Shown one piece after another: positions 45,615 through 54,576 of a DNA stretch of 64,000 bases (its first letter is position 1; the number at the start of each line of letters is the position of its first letter). The notes beneath the pieces were generated by a model, which was not told the DNA's origin, searched no databases, and saw nothing but the letters and a program-made list of their open reading frames with translations. The position numbers were made by a program, and so were the translations under genes. This DNA is from Planktothrix agardhii NIES-204 (lineage in GTDB: Bacteria > Cyanobacteriota > Cyanobacteriia > Cyanobacteriales > Microcoleaceae), in assembly GCA_003609755.1 (NCBI GenBank), contig AP017991.1:3707001-3771000 (forward strand). Reading direction: 5' to 3'.

Positions 45615-46076
45615 TCACCCCAAATAACCGAGTTGGCGGCGTACCTCAAATAAACTGATGGCAACACTCACGGAGAGATTCAAACTTCTCACTCCGGCTT
45701 CAGCCATGGGAATATATATTGTTGCGGTGCAAGTCTCCAATACATCGGCCGAAAGTCCGGTGGTTTCACTGCCATAGAGCAACCAGTCGGAATCTTGAAA
45801 CTGGAACTGGATATAGTTAGAAGCCCCTTTGGTACTAAACCCCAGCAAACGGCCGCCCCGTTGTTGCTGATGGGTTTGAAAGCTGGAAAAATCTGGGTGA
45901 TGGGTGAGCTTAACGTAGGGCCAATAATCCAAACCCGCCCGCTTTAGGTAGCGATCGCTAATTTCAAACCCCAATGGCCCGACTAAATGTAATTCGGTAC
46001 AGGTTGCTGCACAGGTACGGGCGATATTTCCGGTATTGGGAGGGATTTGTGGCTGAACTAAGACAACGTGGGGCAT
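45615..46076 (-). CDS. trmL: tRNA (cytidine(34)-2'-O)-methyltransferase TrmL
   Basis: A 153-aa SPOUT methylase: MPHVVLVQPQIPPNTGNIAR start, GSETTGLSADVLE and the knot motif IPMAEAGVRSLNLSVSVAIS. It methylates the wobble base of tRNA-Leu isoacceptors. The length matches the single-domain TrmL class rather than longer TrmH/SpoU proteins. Confidence 0.92.
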   Translation of the reverse strand: MPHVVLVQPQIPPNTGNIARTCAATCTELHLVGPLGFEISDRYLKRAGLDYWPYVKLTHHPDFSSFQTHQQQRGGRLLGFSTKGASNYIQFQFQDSDWLLYGSETTGLSADVLETCTATIYIPMAEAGVRSLNLSVSVAISLFEVRRQLGYLG

Positions 46077-46211
46077 GAGGTAATTAGACCAGGAAACAAG
46101 GGCTTTTGGGTCGGATCAACCCGGTTGATGAGTAATAAATCTATAGTTTTTCTTTATACTTTGTAAAGAAATTTATTGATAAGATATTCTCATCTAAAAA
46201 TTGGCCAATTT

Positions 46212-47363
46212 TCAGGCGATCAGGGGTTGACAAATTTGATCTTCAAACTCTTGTTCCTGGGTTGCCATCTCCTGAATGGCCTGTTGAATAATCAAGCGAG
46301 GATCGTGGCCCTGTTCCGACAGTCGTAACCATTGTTGGGCGGTAGACCCTTCTCGCAGTAGCTTTTTCACCGGAGACAGAAAGCAACTAAACCCGTGTTT
46401 TTTGGCAATTGGCCAAACTTCTGCATAAATTTGTTCAATCCAATCTCTAACGGAAATTAGGCTGCCATCTTTCCAATGCCGCAGTTGGGCGTCTAAACTA
46501 TGGTGGGCTGCGAGAATTTCATTTTGATCTGAAATTTCGACTAAATCCTGGGCCCGGCTATTTTCAGGAAGTTGACTGAGTTGCAATGGATCAAGGTCAG
46601 GATTCTCTAACATTTGCCAGATCCGAGCTTCTAATAACGCTGTGATCGCTAATAAGGCAATCGGGTTAACCATCAAATCACAAATTCTCAGTTCCAGACG
46701 GTTTAAATTATAGGGACGGCGATCGCCATTGGGTCGTACCGATGACCACAGGTGACGAACATTCTGCATGGTTTTTTGTTGGAGTTGGGTTTCTGTCCAG
46801 TCGATAAAATGGCGATGGCTTTCAAACAAGGGGACAAAAGCTGGGGTTTTGGGGAATAAATGCCAACGGGTGGAATGATATCCGGTGACTTTGCCGCCCA
46901 AAAAGGGAGAGGAAGCACTCATCGCTAAATATAAAGGAGCTTCAACCCGCACCAAACGAATTGCCCGCATTAACTGTTCGAGATCAGCAATACCCACATT
47001 AATATGAATACTGGCAGTAACTACATCCGTACCATAGGTTTGTTCAATATAATCATGATAGGGATTTTGGGGATCGGAGCGATAAAATTTCTCCGTACCG
47101 CCGAGGGGTAGGGTACTTCCTGGGATGATAGTATAGTCCCCCAACTTTTGTAAATATTTTCGGAGTTCCCGCCGAGGTCGAACTAAGGCACACAATAACC
47201 GATCATAATTACACAGGGGGGCGGTGGTGTACTCGACATTGCGACTATCGGGTTCGCGGACAAATCCCTCTAAATCCGCTACAATTTTATCGGACAGTCC
47301 CACCACGTCACCTTGGGGAGTTCCGGTATACATTTCTACTTCAAAACCTTTGGATAAAAGCAT
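46212..47363 (-). CDS. gshA: Glutamate--cysteine ligase, cyanobacterial type
   Basis: The 383-aa enzyme makes gamma-glutamylcysteine, the first step of glutathione synthesis. It starts LLSKGFEVEMYTGTPQGDVV and includes REPDSRNVEYTTAPLCNYDR, the typical IIPGSTLPLGG block, ASIHINVGI and NRLELRICDLMVNP, a combination specific to the cyanobacterial GshA family. About 135 bp separate it from trmL downstream. Confidence 0.95.
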   Translation of the reverse strand: MLLSKGFEVEMYTGTPQGDVVGLSDKIVADLEGFVREPDSRNVEYTTAPLCNYDRLLCALVRPRRELRKYLQKLGDYTIIPGSTLPLGGTEKFYRSDPQNPYHDYIEQTYGTDVVTASIHINVGIADLEQLMRAIRLVRVEAPLYLAMSASSPFLGGKVTGYHSTRWHLFPKTPAFVPLFESHRHFIDWTETQLQQKTMQNVRHLWSSVRPNGDRRPYNLNRLELRICDLMVNPIALLAITALLEARIWQMLENPDLDPLQLSQLPENSRAQDLVEISDQNEILAAHHSLDAQLRHWKDGSLISVRDWIEQIYAEVWPIAKKHGFSCFLSPVKKLLREGSTAQQWLRLSEQGHDPRLIIQQAIQEMATQEQEFEDQICQPLIA

Positions 47364-47397
47364 AGTACAGTTATCAGTAATCTGTTATCAGTTGTGG

Positions 47398-47455
47398 GGG
47401 CGGGTTCATCGAGATTTAGGTGATTAACAAATATCTCACACCAACCTGCCCGTAC
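47398..47455. repeat. GGGGGCGGGTT / AACCTGCCCGTACAA palindromic repeat
   Basis: Imperfect inverted repeat of about 58 bases with an AGATTT...AAATATCT inner pair. Related copies occur at about 12869-12927 and 41678-41706, so it is a dispersed small element. Confidence 0.6.
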
Positions 47456-47544
47456 AAGTTATCGGGGTAAGAGTTATTAGAAAAGAGTTGATCAACTGTT
47501 TGCTAATAATTGAATCTGGGTTATTAGAAAATAATTCCTATTCT

Positions 47545-48369
47545 CTATCCTATCACGGATTCTGAACCCCAAGGAAAAATGCTATCGGGTTCATTGTAGT
47601 TAAAAATATAGTCATAATCAAAATCGAAGGCTCGACTATGACGGGTGAGGGAGAATCCACAAGCAATCACTTGGCTAGTGGTAAAGGTTGCCATAACTAA
47701 TTCAATTAATTTTCTTGATTTTATTTCGGGTTTCTGTACATAATAATCCCGTTTAGCAAAAAATACCCGTTCATCTTTAGGAACAATAATTCCATTCACT
47801 TTATGGGCGTGTTGAATCGGTTTGAGATAATTTTTAATAAAATAATCTTGATTAGTTTGTAGGCGAGAGAGTCGTTCATGTTGTACCCAACTCATTTGAA
47901 ATAGGAGTTTAATCATTTCAAATCCGATAATATAATTAAAAACATTATCTTTGTCTTTTGGGCTTAATGCTAATTTTAAAGCAGATTCTAAATATTGACT
48001 AGGTTGACACCGAGCATCCTGGGCTGAATGAATATAAAACTGTCTAATATACCCGCGTAAAACTGATTCGTTTAGGGGGGCTTTTATTTGAAAAGCACTG
48101 AGATATTGTTTAACTCTTTGCAAGGTATCAATATCCTCCAACATCTTCGCCATTAAACCATCGGCGGTATATTCATCTAAAAATTCTGCTTGTTTTTCGG
48201 GGGAAGATGCACATAGAATATAGCACAGAGAGAGAACATAACGACGTTGATTCCAGGGTAAACTTTCTGCCCACTGTTTTACTTCTGGGGGAAGTTTCTC
48301 AAACATCACGTTATGTTTCATCAACCCAAAAACATCTATTTCTGCTTCATCGTTGAATTCAATATCCAT
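47545..48369 (-). CDS. Conserved hypothetical protein (274 aa)
   Basis: A soluble, mostly helical protein, acidic at the start (MDIEFNDEAEIDVFGLMKHN), with LPWNQRRYVLSLCYILC, RGYIRQFYIHSAQDARCQPS and a C-terminal RHSRAFDFDYDYIFNYNEPD block. I recognise no domain; codon use matches its neighbours, and the length and motif conservation look like a real cyanobacterial gene. No operon partner is visible. Confidence 0.65.
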   Translation of the reverse strand: MDIEFNDEAEIDVFGLMKHNVMFEKLPPEVKQWAESLPWNQRRYVLSLCYILCASSPEKQAEFLDEYTADGLMAKMLEDIDTLQRVKQYLSAFQIKAPLNESVLRGYIRQFYIHSAQDARCQPSQYLESALKLALSPKDKDNVFNYIIGFEMIKLLFQMSWVQHERLSRLQTNQDYFIKNYLKPIQHAHKVNGIIVPKDERVFFAKRDYYVQKPEIKSRKLIELVMATFTTSQVIACGFSLTRHSRAFDFDYDYIFNYNEPDSIFPWGSESVIG

Positions 48370-48601
48370 GATCTCATCCCCTTCGGCACACTGAATAAAT
48401 TTTACCTGATTTTAAAGGATTTGAGAGGTTTTTGTTTGTCTGCGACTGAATTTCATTGACATACTCAAGAGTTTATACGGTGGGGGTATCCTAGCCCGAA
48501 ACCTGTCTATAATCTGGAAAACGTTTAATATTTACCGTAGGGGTTTGGTCTTCAAACCCAATCTTAACTTTAAATAGTGTCAGAAGATCCAAACCCGATC
48601 A

Positions 48602-49072
48602 TTAAAGAGCATTCATTTGGTTTAATTCTGCTCTAATTTTATCTAAACTGTTATCATAATTAATGTTGTTCTGTTCTTCTTCGTTAGATATTATTTCATC
48701 AGCAGCAAATTCTAATTGAACATTAACTGTGTTTTGTCCATAAACTGCATCAACTTGAAATCTAATTTTACCTGAAATCCACTGTCCAGACTTTAACTGA
48801 AGTAACTGACCATCTATTCCGTTAGGCGGAAATACTAATCTAATTTCATTTAATTTCAGTTGTATTGATTTATCTGTTATTGTTAAATCTTTGCATAAGA
48901 TTTGGGACACAATCGCACTCACATCAGAGTTACTGTGGAGTTTTTGGTGTTGAAAAAGTCTAACCTTCATATTCTCAGTCATCAACTCTTTCAACCTCGA
49001 TACTGTAAATGTATCCTTACCCAACATTACAATATCGTTATCCTGTTCCAACTTAATAAACAATTCCGTCAT
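48602..49072 (-). CDS. KGK domain-like protein
   Basis: The 156-aa protein has the KGK-family layout: an N-terminal VMLGKDTFTVSRLKELMTEN block, and near the end LKSGQWISGKIRFQVDAVYG (the KGK-equivalent position reads SGK) followed by an acidic stretch and SLDKIRAELNQ. KGK proteins are confined mainly to cyanobacteria and have no known function. Confidence 0.65.
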   Translation of the reverse strand: MTELFIKLEQDNDIVMLGKDTFTVSRLKELMTENMKVRLFQHQKLHSNSDVSAIVSQILCKDLTITDKSIQLKLNEIRLVFPPNGIDGQLLQLKSGQWISGKIRFQVDAVYGQNTVNVQLEFAADEIISNEEEQNNINYDNSLDKIRAELNQMNAL

Positions 49073-49095
49073 TGATTTAATCCTTGAAATTATTA

Positions 49096-49260
49096 TATAG
49101 CAATCCTATTTGAGTTGTGTTTAAAATCCCTGATCAAAAGGGAACACCGGAACAGCCCCCCCAAACCCCCCGTGCACGGGGGGCTAGGGGGGGAGGGATC
49201 TGGGGTAATACTTCTGGCCGTTTCATATCAGTATGTTACAACCTATTTAGGATTGCTATA
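49096..49260. mobile_element. 165-bp MITE with TATAGCAATCCTA terminal repeats
   Basis: The left end TATAGCAATCCTATTTGAGT and the complement of the right end, TATAGCAATCCTAAATAGGT, form terminal inverted repeats. Inside lies an intact copy of the GGAACACCGGAACAGCCCCC core (49141-49197). Solo ends of the same family occur near 2131, 3813, 40171, 51464 and 54546. Confidence 0.75.
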
Positions 49261-49361
49261 GATATCCTATATTTTAATGTAAGTAGGTATCTATAATTAA
49301 TCTTAAAAAAAATCGTTGTCGTTGCTCTAGCCCTTCTTCGTGCGCTCAAGCGCAACAACTA

Positions 49362-49844
49362 TTAGTTTGCGCCTGATTGTAATAATTTTAATATTTCCGC
49401 TTGAATTCGTTGTCTAAAACGGGGATCATTTTGTTGATGACGGGTCATATCATTGAACTGTGAAATCGTTAATCCTTTTGATTCAATAATTCGTTTTGCT
49501 TGGTCACAGTAACTAACTGCTAATTGAGGCGCGTTCCCGGGTAAGGCATTAAAACTGGTGGGTTGGTCACAAATAATTCGGGGAACATCTCCAACAATTT
49601 TTTTAATTTCATTGGCTACTTCATGACGTCGGGATTCTAACGCTAAAGCCGCCTTAGCATAATTTATAATCGTTTCTTCACTATAGTTAAAAATATCTTG
49701 AGCGCGCGCTGGCGAACCCCAACTTAAGGAGGGAAAAGTTTGGGAGGGTGTTTGACTCCACCCCATAAAAACACCACAACCGGATAGAATCGCAACGGTT
49801 AAGGATTTCGATAGAATTTGAGGAAATAGTAATGTAGTTTTCAT
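49362..49844 (-). CDS. DUF4168 protein, copy 1
   Basis: The 160-aa protein has a signal peptide/membrane segment (about 15-35) and the DUF4168 core (about 50-155): FNYSEETIINYAKAALALES, RRHEVANEIK, ICDQPTSFNALP and SKGLTISQFNDMTRHQQNDP. Likely exported to the periplasm. It lies 44 bp behind a paralogue on the same strand. Confidence 0.85.
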   Translation of the reverse strand: MKTTLLFPQILSKSLTVAILSGCGVFMGWSQTPSQTFPSLSWGSPARAQDIFNYSEETIINYAKAALALESRRHEVANEIKKIVGDVPRIICDQPTSFNALPGNAPQLAVSYCDQAKRIIESKGLTISQFNDMTRHQQNDPRFRQRIQAEILKLLQSGAN

Positions 49845-49888
49845 AGCAGGTTCATCATATATAGAGTTAATTTTGAGAAAATCTCAGA

Positions 49889-50401
49889 TCAGTTTTGTAG
49901 GCGCTGGAGTTCAACTTGAATCCGTTTTTGTAACGCGGGGTCAGCCTGTTGACTTTGGGTAATTTGATTGAAACGAGTGATAGTTAACTCGTTGGTTTCA
50001 ATAATTGATTTAGCTTGGGTGCAGTAATTGACCGCAATATCTCGAACGCCTTTATCAAGGCTATTAATAGCTTGGGTTTCACTGCAAACCACATCGGGAA
50101 TAGATTTTCCCGCCCCGAATATTGCTTGAATTTCGTTATAGGCGGTCTGACGTCTGGGCTCAATTCCTAGGACAGCACGGGCATAATTCCGAATTTCAGC
50201 CTCACTAAATTCTGGGGACTGTTGGGCCAGAACAACGGTATTGAAACCAGAAGCCGTTGATACTAACCCATCTGGGACAACTCCCAACAAAACCACGCCC
50301 GAAGAAAATAGTCCCAGTAGCAGAGCACGGGTAAGGGGGTGTTGAGGCATGAATCGTAAGATACGCAAAGAATCCATCATATTCAAAGGTTTTGATGCCA
50401 C
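49889..50401 (-). CDS. DUF4168 protein, copy 2
   Basis: The 170-aa paralogue has a hydrophobic export segment (about 22-50; LTRALLLGLFSSGVVLLGVV) and the same core (FSEAEIRNYARAVLGIEPRR, VVCSETQAINSLDKG, ETNELTITRFNQITQSQQAD). The pair evidently arose by tandem duplication and has diverged strongly outside the core motifs. Two cysteines (in VVCSE and NYCTQAK) are conserved in both and may form a disulfide. Confidence 0.87.
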   Translation of the reverse strand: MASKPLNMMDSLRILRFMPQHPLTRALLLGLFSSGVVLLGVVPDGLVSTASGFNTVVLAQQSPEFSEAEIRNYARAVLGIEPRRQTAYNEIQAIFGAGKSIPDVVCSETQAINSLDKGVRDIAVNYCTQAKSIIETNELTITRFNQITQSQQADPALQKRIQVELQRLQN

Positions 50402-50714
50402 AGGATAAGGTGAAAGTGCTTAGTTATATTGAATTATTTTACGGGTAAGAAGTTCCTGATCCAAAATTTAAAAACGCTTTAGCTAAGAATTCTATGTCCA
50501 GTAACAAGTTTGACTTCCAAAAAACTGAGGGTTTGACTTCTACGCAGAGAAAAACTTGATATTCAAAGTAATTAATAGTATTTATTTACTAAAATGTATT
50601 AAAAAATACAACAATTATCCAAGAAAAATATACTAGAATACCCATAGTGTTTTATTGTTTAATTATAAACTAACTTCTGGTTTGTTTGAATAGTTTATTG
50701 GAATCATCAGACGC
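50402..50714. other. AT-rich intergenic region between divergent genes
   Basis: No gene seen in 313 bases. The section 50570-50660 is very AT-rich and likely holds the promoters of the DUF4168 pair and the amidotransferase gene. Confidence 0.5.
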
Positions 50715-51446
50715 ATGAAACATATTCTCGTTATTATTCACCAACCCACTTCCGAGACGGGACGGTTGGGACAAATTCTAACATCCTATGGTTATCAACT
50801 CGATATTCGCCTTCCCAGTCATGGGGATAGTTTACCCGGCTATTTAGACAAACATGATGCGGTGATTGTTTTTGGGGGGTCAATGAGTGCCAATGATGAG
50901 AATATTTCACCCCATATTCGCACAGAATTAAACTGGATTCCCTTGGTTTTGGAGTCGAAAAAACCCTATTTAGGGATTTGTTTAGGGGCGCAACTATTAG
51001 CTAAAGTTTTAGGGGCAAAAGTATCTGTCCATCCCCAAGATATTCACGAAATTGGCTATTTTCCCATTACTCCAACAATAGAAGGACAGGATTATTTTCA
51101 CGATTTGGAATATGTTTATCAGTGGCATCGAGAAGGGTTTGAATTACCCTCTGGAGCCGTATTATTAGCCACGGGAAAAACCTTTGAAAACCAAGCATTT
51201 TGTTATGAAAAAACCGCCTATGGTCTTCAGTTTCATCCTGAAATAAATGGGGCATTAATGCAGCGTTGGATTGAACGCGACATGGAACAATTAACTTTAC
51301 CCGGAAGCCAATCTGTTATAGAACAATTAAGAAGACATCGTTTGTATGGAATTCAAGGAGAAAAATGGTTAAAAACATTTATTCCGCTTTGGATTAATTC
51401 AATTCAATCGGAACAACGCTTACAGCTAGAAAAACGCTCGGATTAA
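50715..51446 (+). CDS. Class I glutamine amidotransferase-like protein
   Basis: The 243-aa protein has a complete GATase fold: FGGSMSANDE oxyanion region, nucleophile Cys89 in GICLGAQLL, and His174/Glu176 in LQFHPE. There is no attached synthetase domain, as in the stand-alone 'GMP synthase-like' amidotransferases. Such enzymes hydrolyse gamma-glutamyl or glutamine amides; the substrate is open. Confidence 0.87.
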   Translation: MKHILVIIHQPTSETGRLGQILTSYGYQLDIRLPSHGDSLPGYLDKHDAVIVFGGSMSANDENISPHIRTELNWIPLVLESKKPYLGICLGAQLLAKVLGAKVSVHPQDIHEIGYFPITPTIEGQDYFHDLEYVYQWHREGFELPSGAVLLATGKTFENQAFCYEKTAYGLQFHPEINGALMQRWIERDMEQLTLPGSQSVIEQLRRHRLYGIQGEKWLKTFIPLWINSIQSEQRLQLEKRSD

Positions 51447-51649
51447 AATAAACAGGGAATATAGCAATCCGCGCCTTCGAGTTAATAAATATAAAATCCC
51501 AACTTTTATTTTTTCCATAAAATTTAATATCCTTGAGAATTTGGTATGGGTGAGAACCTGAACCTCGACAATTAGAAATATTCAATATTGACAGATAGCC
51601 GATAATTTTTCCGTTCGTTTGAATACTCTTATCAATAATGATAAACTCC

Positions 51650-53458
51650 TTAACGAGTTTCTAGGGTTAACTCATAGTCAAACGGTCGGGAAGATTCAGA
51701 TACCACAACCACTTGATAATCACCAGAATCGGGTAAACGACCTGACCAACGGTTTTTAGGTGAATCTTCTAGTAAGGATTGAGCTTTTTGTGTATAAATT
51801 GAAAGTAAAGTTGATCCTTGTGGAGATTTGAGACGCACCTGTAAAACTTGATTTTTATTCAAGTGAGCAATATAGATTTTTCCTTCACCGGGTTTTAGTC
51901 GATCTTTCAAGGTTTTTTGAGTTTTTTTAGAAGCAAATTCTACCCGTTTCCAGGCAGTTCCCGCTTCTAAATTGTTAACCACATCATTAGTAATAGCTTG
52001 CCAAACTTGTCCCATAGGAAACCCCAAATCAACATTTCTTGATTGTTCTGGAAATAGATCAAAAAATTTGGCATCCGCTAAATCATATAAGGATTGACTA
52101 CTTAACTGTAACTGATTCATTTGTGCTTTTAAGTGATCTAGATCATTAATACTATAGTTTCCTAATTTTATCCGAGATTGATCACTGAGTTTCGCTAAAC
52201 GTTGTAAAAATTCATCCGCAACTTTATCCCATTTTTCTCGCCAAATTGAATCCGAGGATTTATCTGTTAAAGTTCTTCCCCGTTGTTCGGGATAGCGATT
52301 ATAAAATTCTTCGTTAACTAAATTTACAAAAAAGTCAAAATCAACTCCTAATAAACGCCGTTGTTCTCGCAATGCTTCTTGTCGTTGTTCCTCCGTTTTT
52401 GCGAGTTGGTTTAAGTCTTGATTTGCATAATGATTTAACCCATAGCGTCCTCCTAACCATCCAAAAACCCCCAAAGTCAAGATAAAAACAAACACCAATA
52501 AAGGCGTTTTTATATAAGAATTTTTTCCGGTTTGAGGGAGAAAAGTCTGGGGGGATAGACTCTGATTTAGGATCGGTTGAGTAGGATTTATAGAGGTTTG
52601 GGGGGGTGGATTTATAGCCGAAAGAGCTACCAGAACATCCTGAACAGATAAAAAGCGATCGCCGTGACGATAGGCTAACATTTTATCTAATATTTCCCCA
52701 AACTTTGGATTTAATTTAGTGTATTTTCTCCAATTCCAATTTAAGGTTTGTGGATCAATTAATTGTTGCGGTTCTTTTCGGGTTAATAACACTAACATTG
52801 TCGCAGCTAAAGCATACAAATCACTATTAGGATAAACCATACCCAAACGCATTTGTTCATCGGGGGCGTAGCCCACTTTTCCTAACCTTGTAGGTGAGGG
52901 ATTTTGACCCCCTTGTACTGCCAATTCCGATTCTACTTTGGCTTGAATTAATTTCACCCCGCCAAAATCAATTAACATGGGTAAACCATCGGATTGACGT
53001 TGAATCATATTATCAGGAGAAATATCTCGATGAATCACGCCATAACTATGAATATAGTCTAATATAGGTAAAATTTGGAATAATAATTGCATCACTTCGG
53101 CTTCTGTAAAAGACTGTTGATTCAATAAACTTCGATAGTTAAAACCCTCAACATAATCCTGTACAAAAAACAAATACCCTTTATTATCAATTGTTTCTCT
53201 AAATAACTCTCGAAATCGAGGAATTTGGGGATGTTTTAATTTATAGAGAATCTCCGCTTCCCGTTCAAATAATTCCTGGGATTTTTTTAAAGTAAAACTT
53301 CCTTGTACCTGGGGAGAAAATTCTTTTAAAACACAAAGTTCATCAAACCGATGTTGATCTTTTGCTAAATAAGTCCGTCCAAAACCCCCATGTCCTAACT
53401 CACGGACGATGGCATAATGGTTTCTCAGAACAAGACCCGGATAAATTAATTGACTCAT
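51650..53458 (-). CDS. Ser/Thr protein kinase with C-terminal periplasmic-type domain
   Basis: The 602-aa protein has a full kinase domain (12-275): GHGGFGRTY loop, Lys45 (VLKEF), HRDISPDN (Asp145, Asn150) and DFG (164-166). A membrane helix follows (about 318-340), then a region of LLGVDFDFFVNLVNEEFYNR and SLYDLADAKFFDLFPEQ repeats and a C-terminal PPC-like beta domain (about 500-602; GEGKIYIAHLNKNQVLQVRL). All catalytic residues are present. A sensor kinase of the type abundant in filamentous cyanobacteria. Confidence 0.92.
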   Translation of the reverse strand: MSQLIYPGLVLRNHYAIVRELGHGGFGRTYLAKDQHRFDELCVLKEFSPQVQGSFTLKKSQELFEREAEILYKLKHPQIPRFRELFRETIDNKGYLFFVQDYVEGFNYRSLLNQQSFTEAEVMQLLFQILPILDYIHSYGVIHRDISPDNMIQRQSDGLPMLIDFGGVKLIQAKVESELAVQGGQNPSPTRLGKVGYAPDEQMRLGMVYPNSDLYALAATMLVLLTRKEPQQLIDPQTLNWNWRKYTKLNPKFGEILDKMLAYRHGDRFLSVQDVLVALSAINPPPQTSINPTQPILNQSLSPQTFLPQTGKNSYIKTPLLVFVFILTLGVFGWLGGRYGLNHYANQDLNQLAKTEEQRQEALREQRRLLGVDFDFFVNLVNEEFYNRYPEQRGRTLTDKSSDSIWREKWDKVADEFLQRLAKLSDQSRIKLGNYSINDLDHLKAQMNQLQLSSQSLYDLADAKFFDLFPEQSRNVDLGFPMGQVWQAITNDVVNNLEAGTAWKRVEFASKKTQKTLKDRLKPGEGKIYIAHLNKNQVLQVRLKSPQGSTLLSIYTQKAQSLLEDSPKNRWSGRLPDSGDYQVVVVSESSRPFDYELTLETR

Positions 53459-53538
53459 GGGGTGTTAGGATGAAAAAATGAATACTGAACGGTTCCAATC
53501 TGTCTTAATTTAGAGTAGCAATTTATCAGGACTGTAGC

Positions 53539-53688
53539 ATGGGTCAACTCCGAGATGAACAACGCCAACGGGCAATTTCCGCCTTAAACGGCTTTTTATC
53601 TACACCCCTATCGAATTTAGTTCAACCCTCTGAAGATAGAGGGGTGAATTCTGTTTTACAACTCTTATTCAATGTTGTGAGATTTTAA
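53539..53688 (+). CDS. Possible 49-aa small ORF or gene fragment
   Basis: ATG at 53539 opens a hydrophilic frame (MGQLRDEQRQRAISALNGFL) ending at a TAA at 53688. The opening resembles a normal protein N-terminus, and the product may be a truncated remnant. No ribosome-binding site is evident. Low confidence. Confidence 0.3.
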   Translation: MGQLRDEQRQRAISALNGFLSTPLSNLVQPSEDRGVNSVLQLLFNVVRF

Positions 53689-53746
53689 ATCTTGAGAAGA
53701 TGGGCTAAAGCCCAACAACGCCCAACAACAAAAACGAAATTAAATT

Positions 53747-54505
53747 TTAAAAAATAGCACTGTGTAAATCATTGGGGGTGAGATGGGAATGAACAACTTC
53801 ACCATCTTTAAACCAAACAATTCGACGGGTTTGACGGGCAACATCGGCTTCATGGGTGACCATTACAACGGTCATTCCACCCGCATTTAATTCAGTAAAA
53901 ATATTCATCACTTCTTGAGTAGTTTGAGAATCTAACGCCCCGGTCGGTTCATCTGCTAATAATAATACCGGACGATTCACAATAGCACGGGCGATCGCTA
54001 CCCGTTGTTGTTGACCTCCAGAAAGTTGATTCGGTCTATTATTTAATCTATTTTCTAACCCGACTCTAATTAATGCTTGCTTTGCCCTTTCTCGACGTTC
54101 ATTCGAGGGAATTCCAGCATACATCATCGGTAAAATCACATTTTCTAAAGCACTTAATTGGGGTAAAAGATGGAATTGTTGGAATACAAACCCTAATTTA
54201 ATATTGCGAATGCGGGCTAAATTATTTTCTGACATTTGCGCCACATTTACCCCATCCAAATAATAGGAACCTGCGGAGGGACGATCCAAACAACCGATAA
54301 TATTCATCGCCGTTGATTTCCCCGAACCCGAAGCACCCATAATCGAACAGTATTCTCCTTGTTCTACTGTTAAGATGACACCTTTTAAAGCCTGAACTTG
54401 AATATCACCCATCCCATAAACTTTGGTGACATTTTCTAAGTGAATAATCACCGGATTGGTTTGAGAATCTTGATTTTCTGGTTTAGTCGAAATTGATGTT
54501 TTCAT
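53747..54505 (-). CDS. ABC transporter ATPase, MacB/LolD type
   Basis: Beginning at MKTSIST (54505) the protein is 252 aa; the longer frame to 54565 adds a non-conserved hydrophobic segment. Walker A GASGSGKST, signature LSGGQQQRVAIARA, Walker B VLLLADEPTGALDS and the EADVARQTRR switch region are all present. Spacing of 71 bp to the upstream permease gene indicates a two-gene operon encoding a MacB-like efflux or lipoprotein-release system. Confidence 0.92.
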   Translation of the reverse strand: MKTSISTKPENQDSQTNPVIIHLENVTKVYGMGDIQVQALKGVILTVEQGEYCSIMGASGSGKSTAMNIIGCLDRPSAGSYYLDGVNVAQMSENNLARIRNIKLGFVFQQFHLLPQLSALENVILPMMYAGIPSNERRERAKQALIRVGLENRLNNRPNQLSGGQQQRVAIARAIVNRPVLLLADEPTGALDSQTTQEVMNIFTELNAGGMTVVMVTHEADVARQTRRIVWFKDGEVVHSHLTPNDLHSAIF

Positions 54506-54576
54506 AATTTTAATAGGATAGGGAATAGGGAATAGGGAACAGAGATATAGCAATCCTATAATCAAAACTAAACCAA

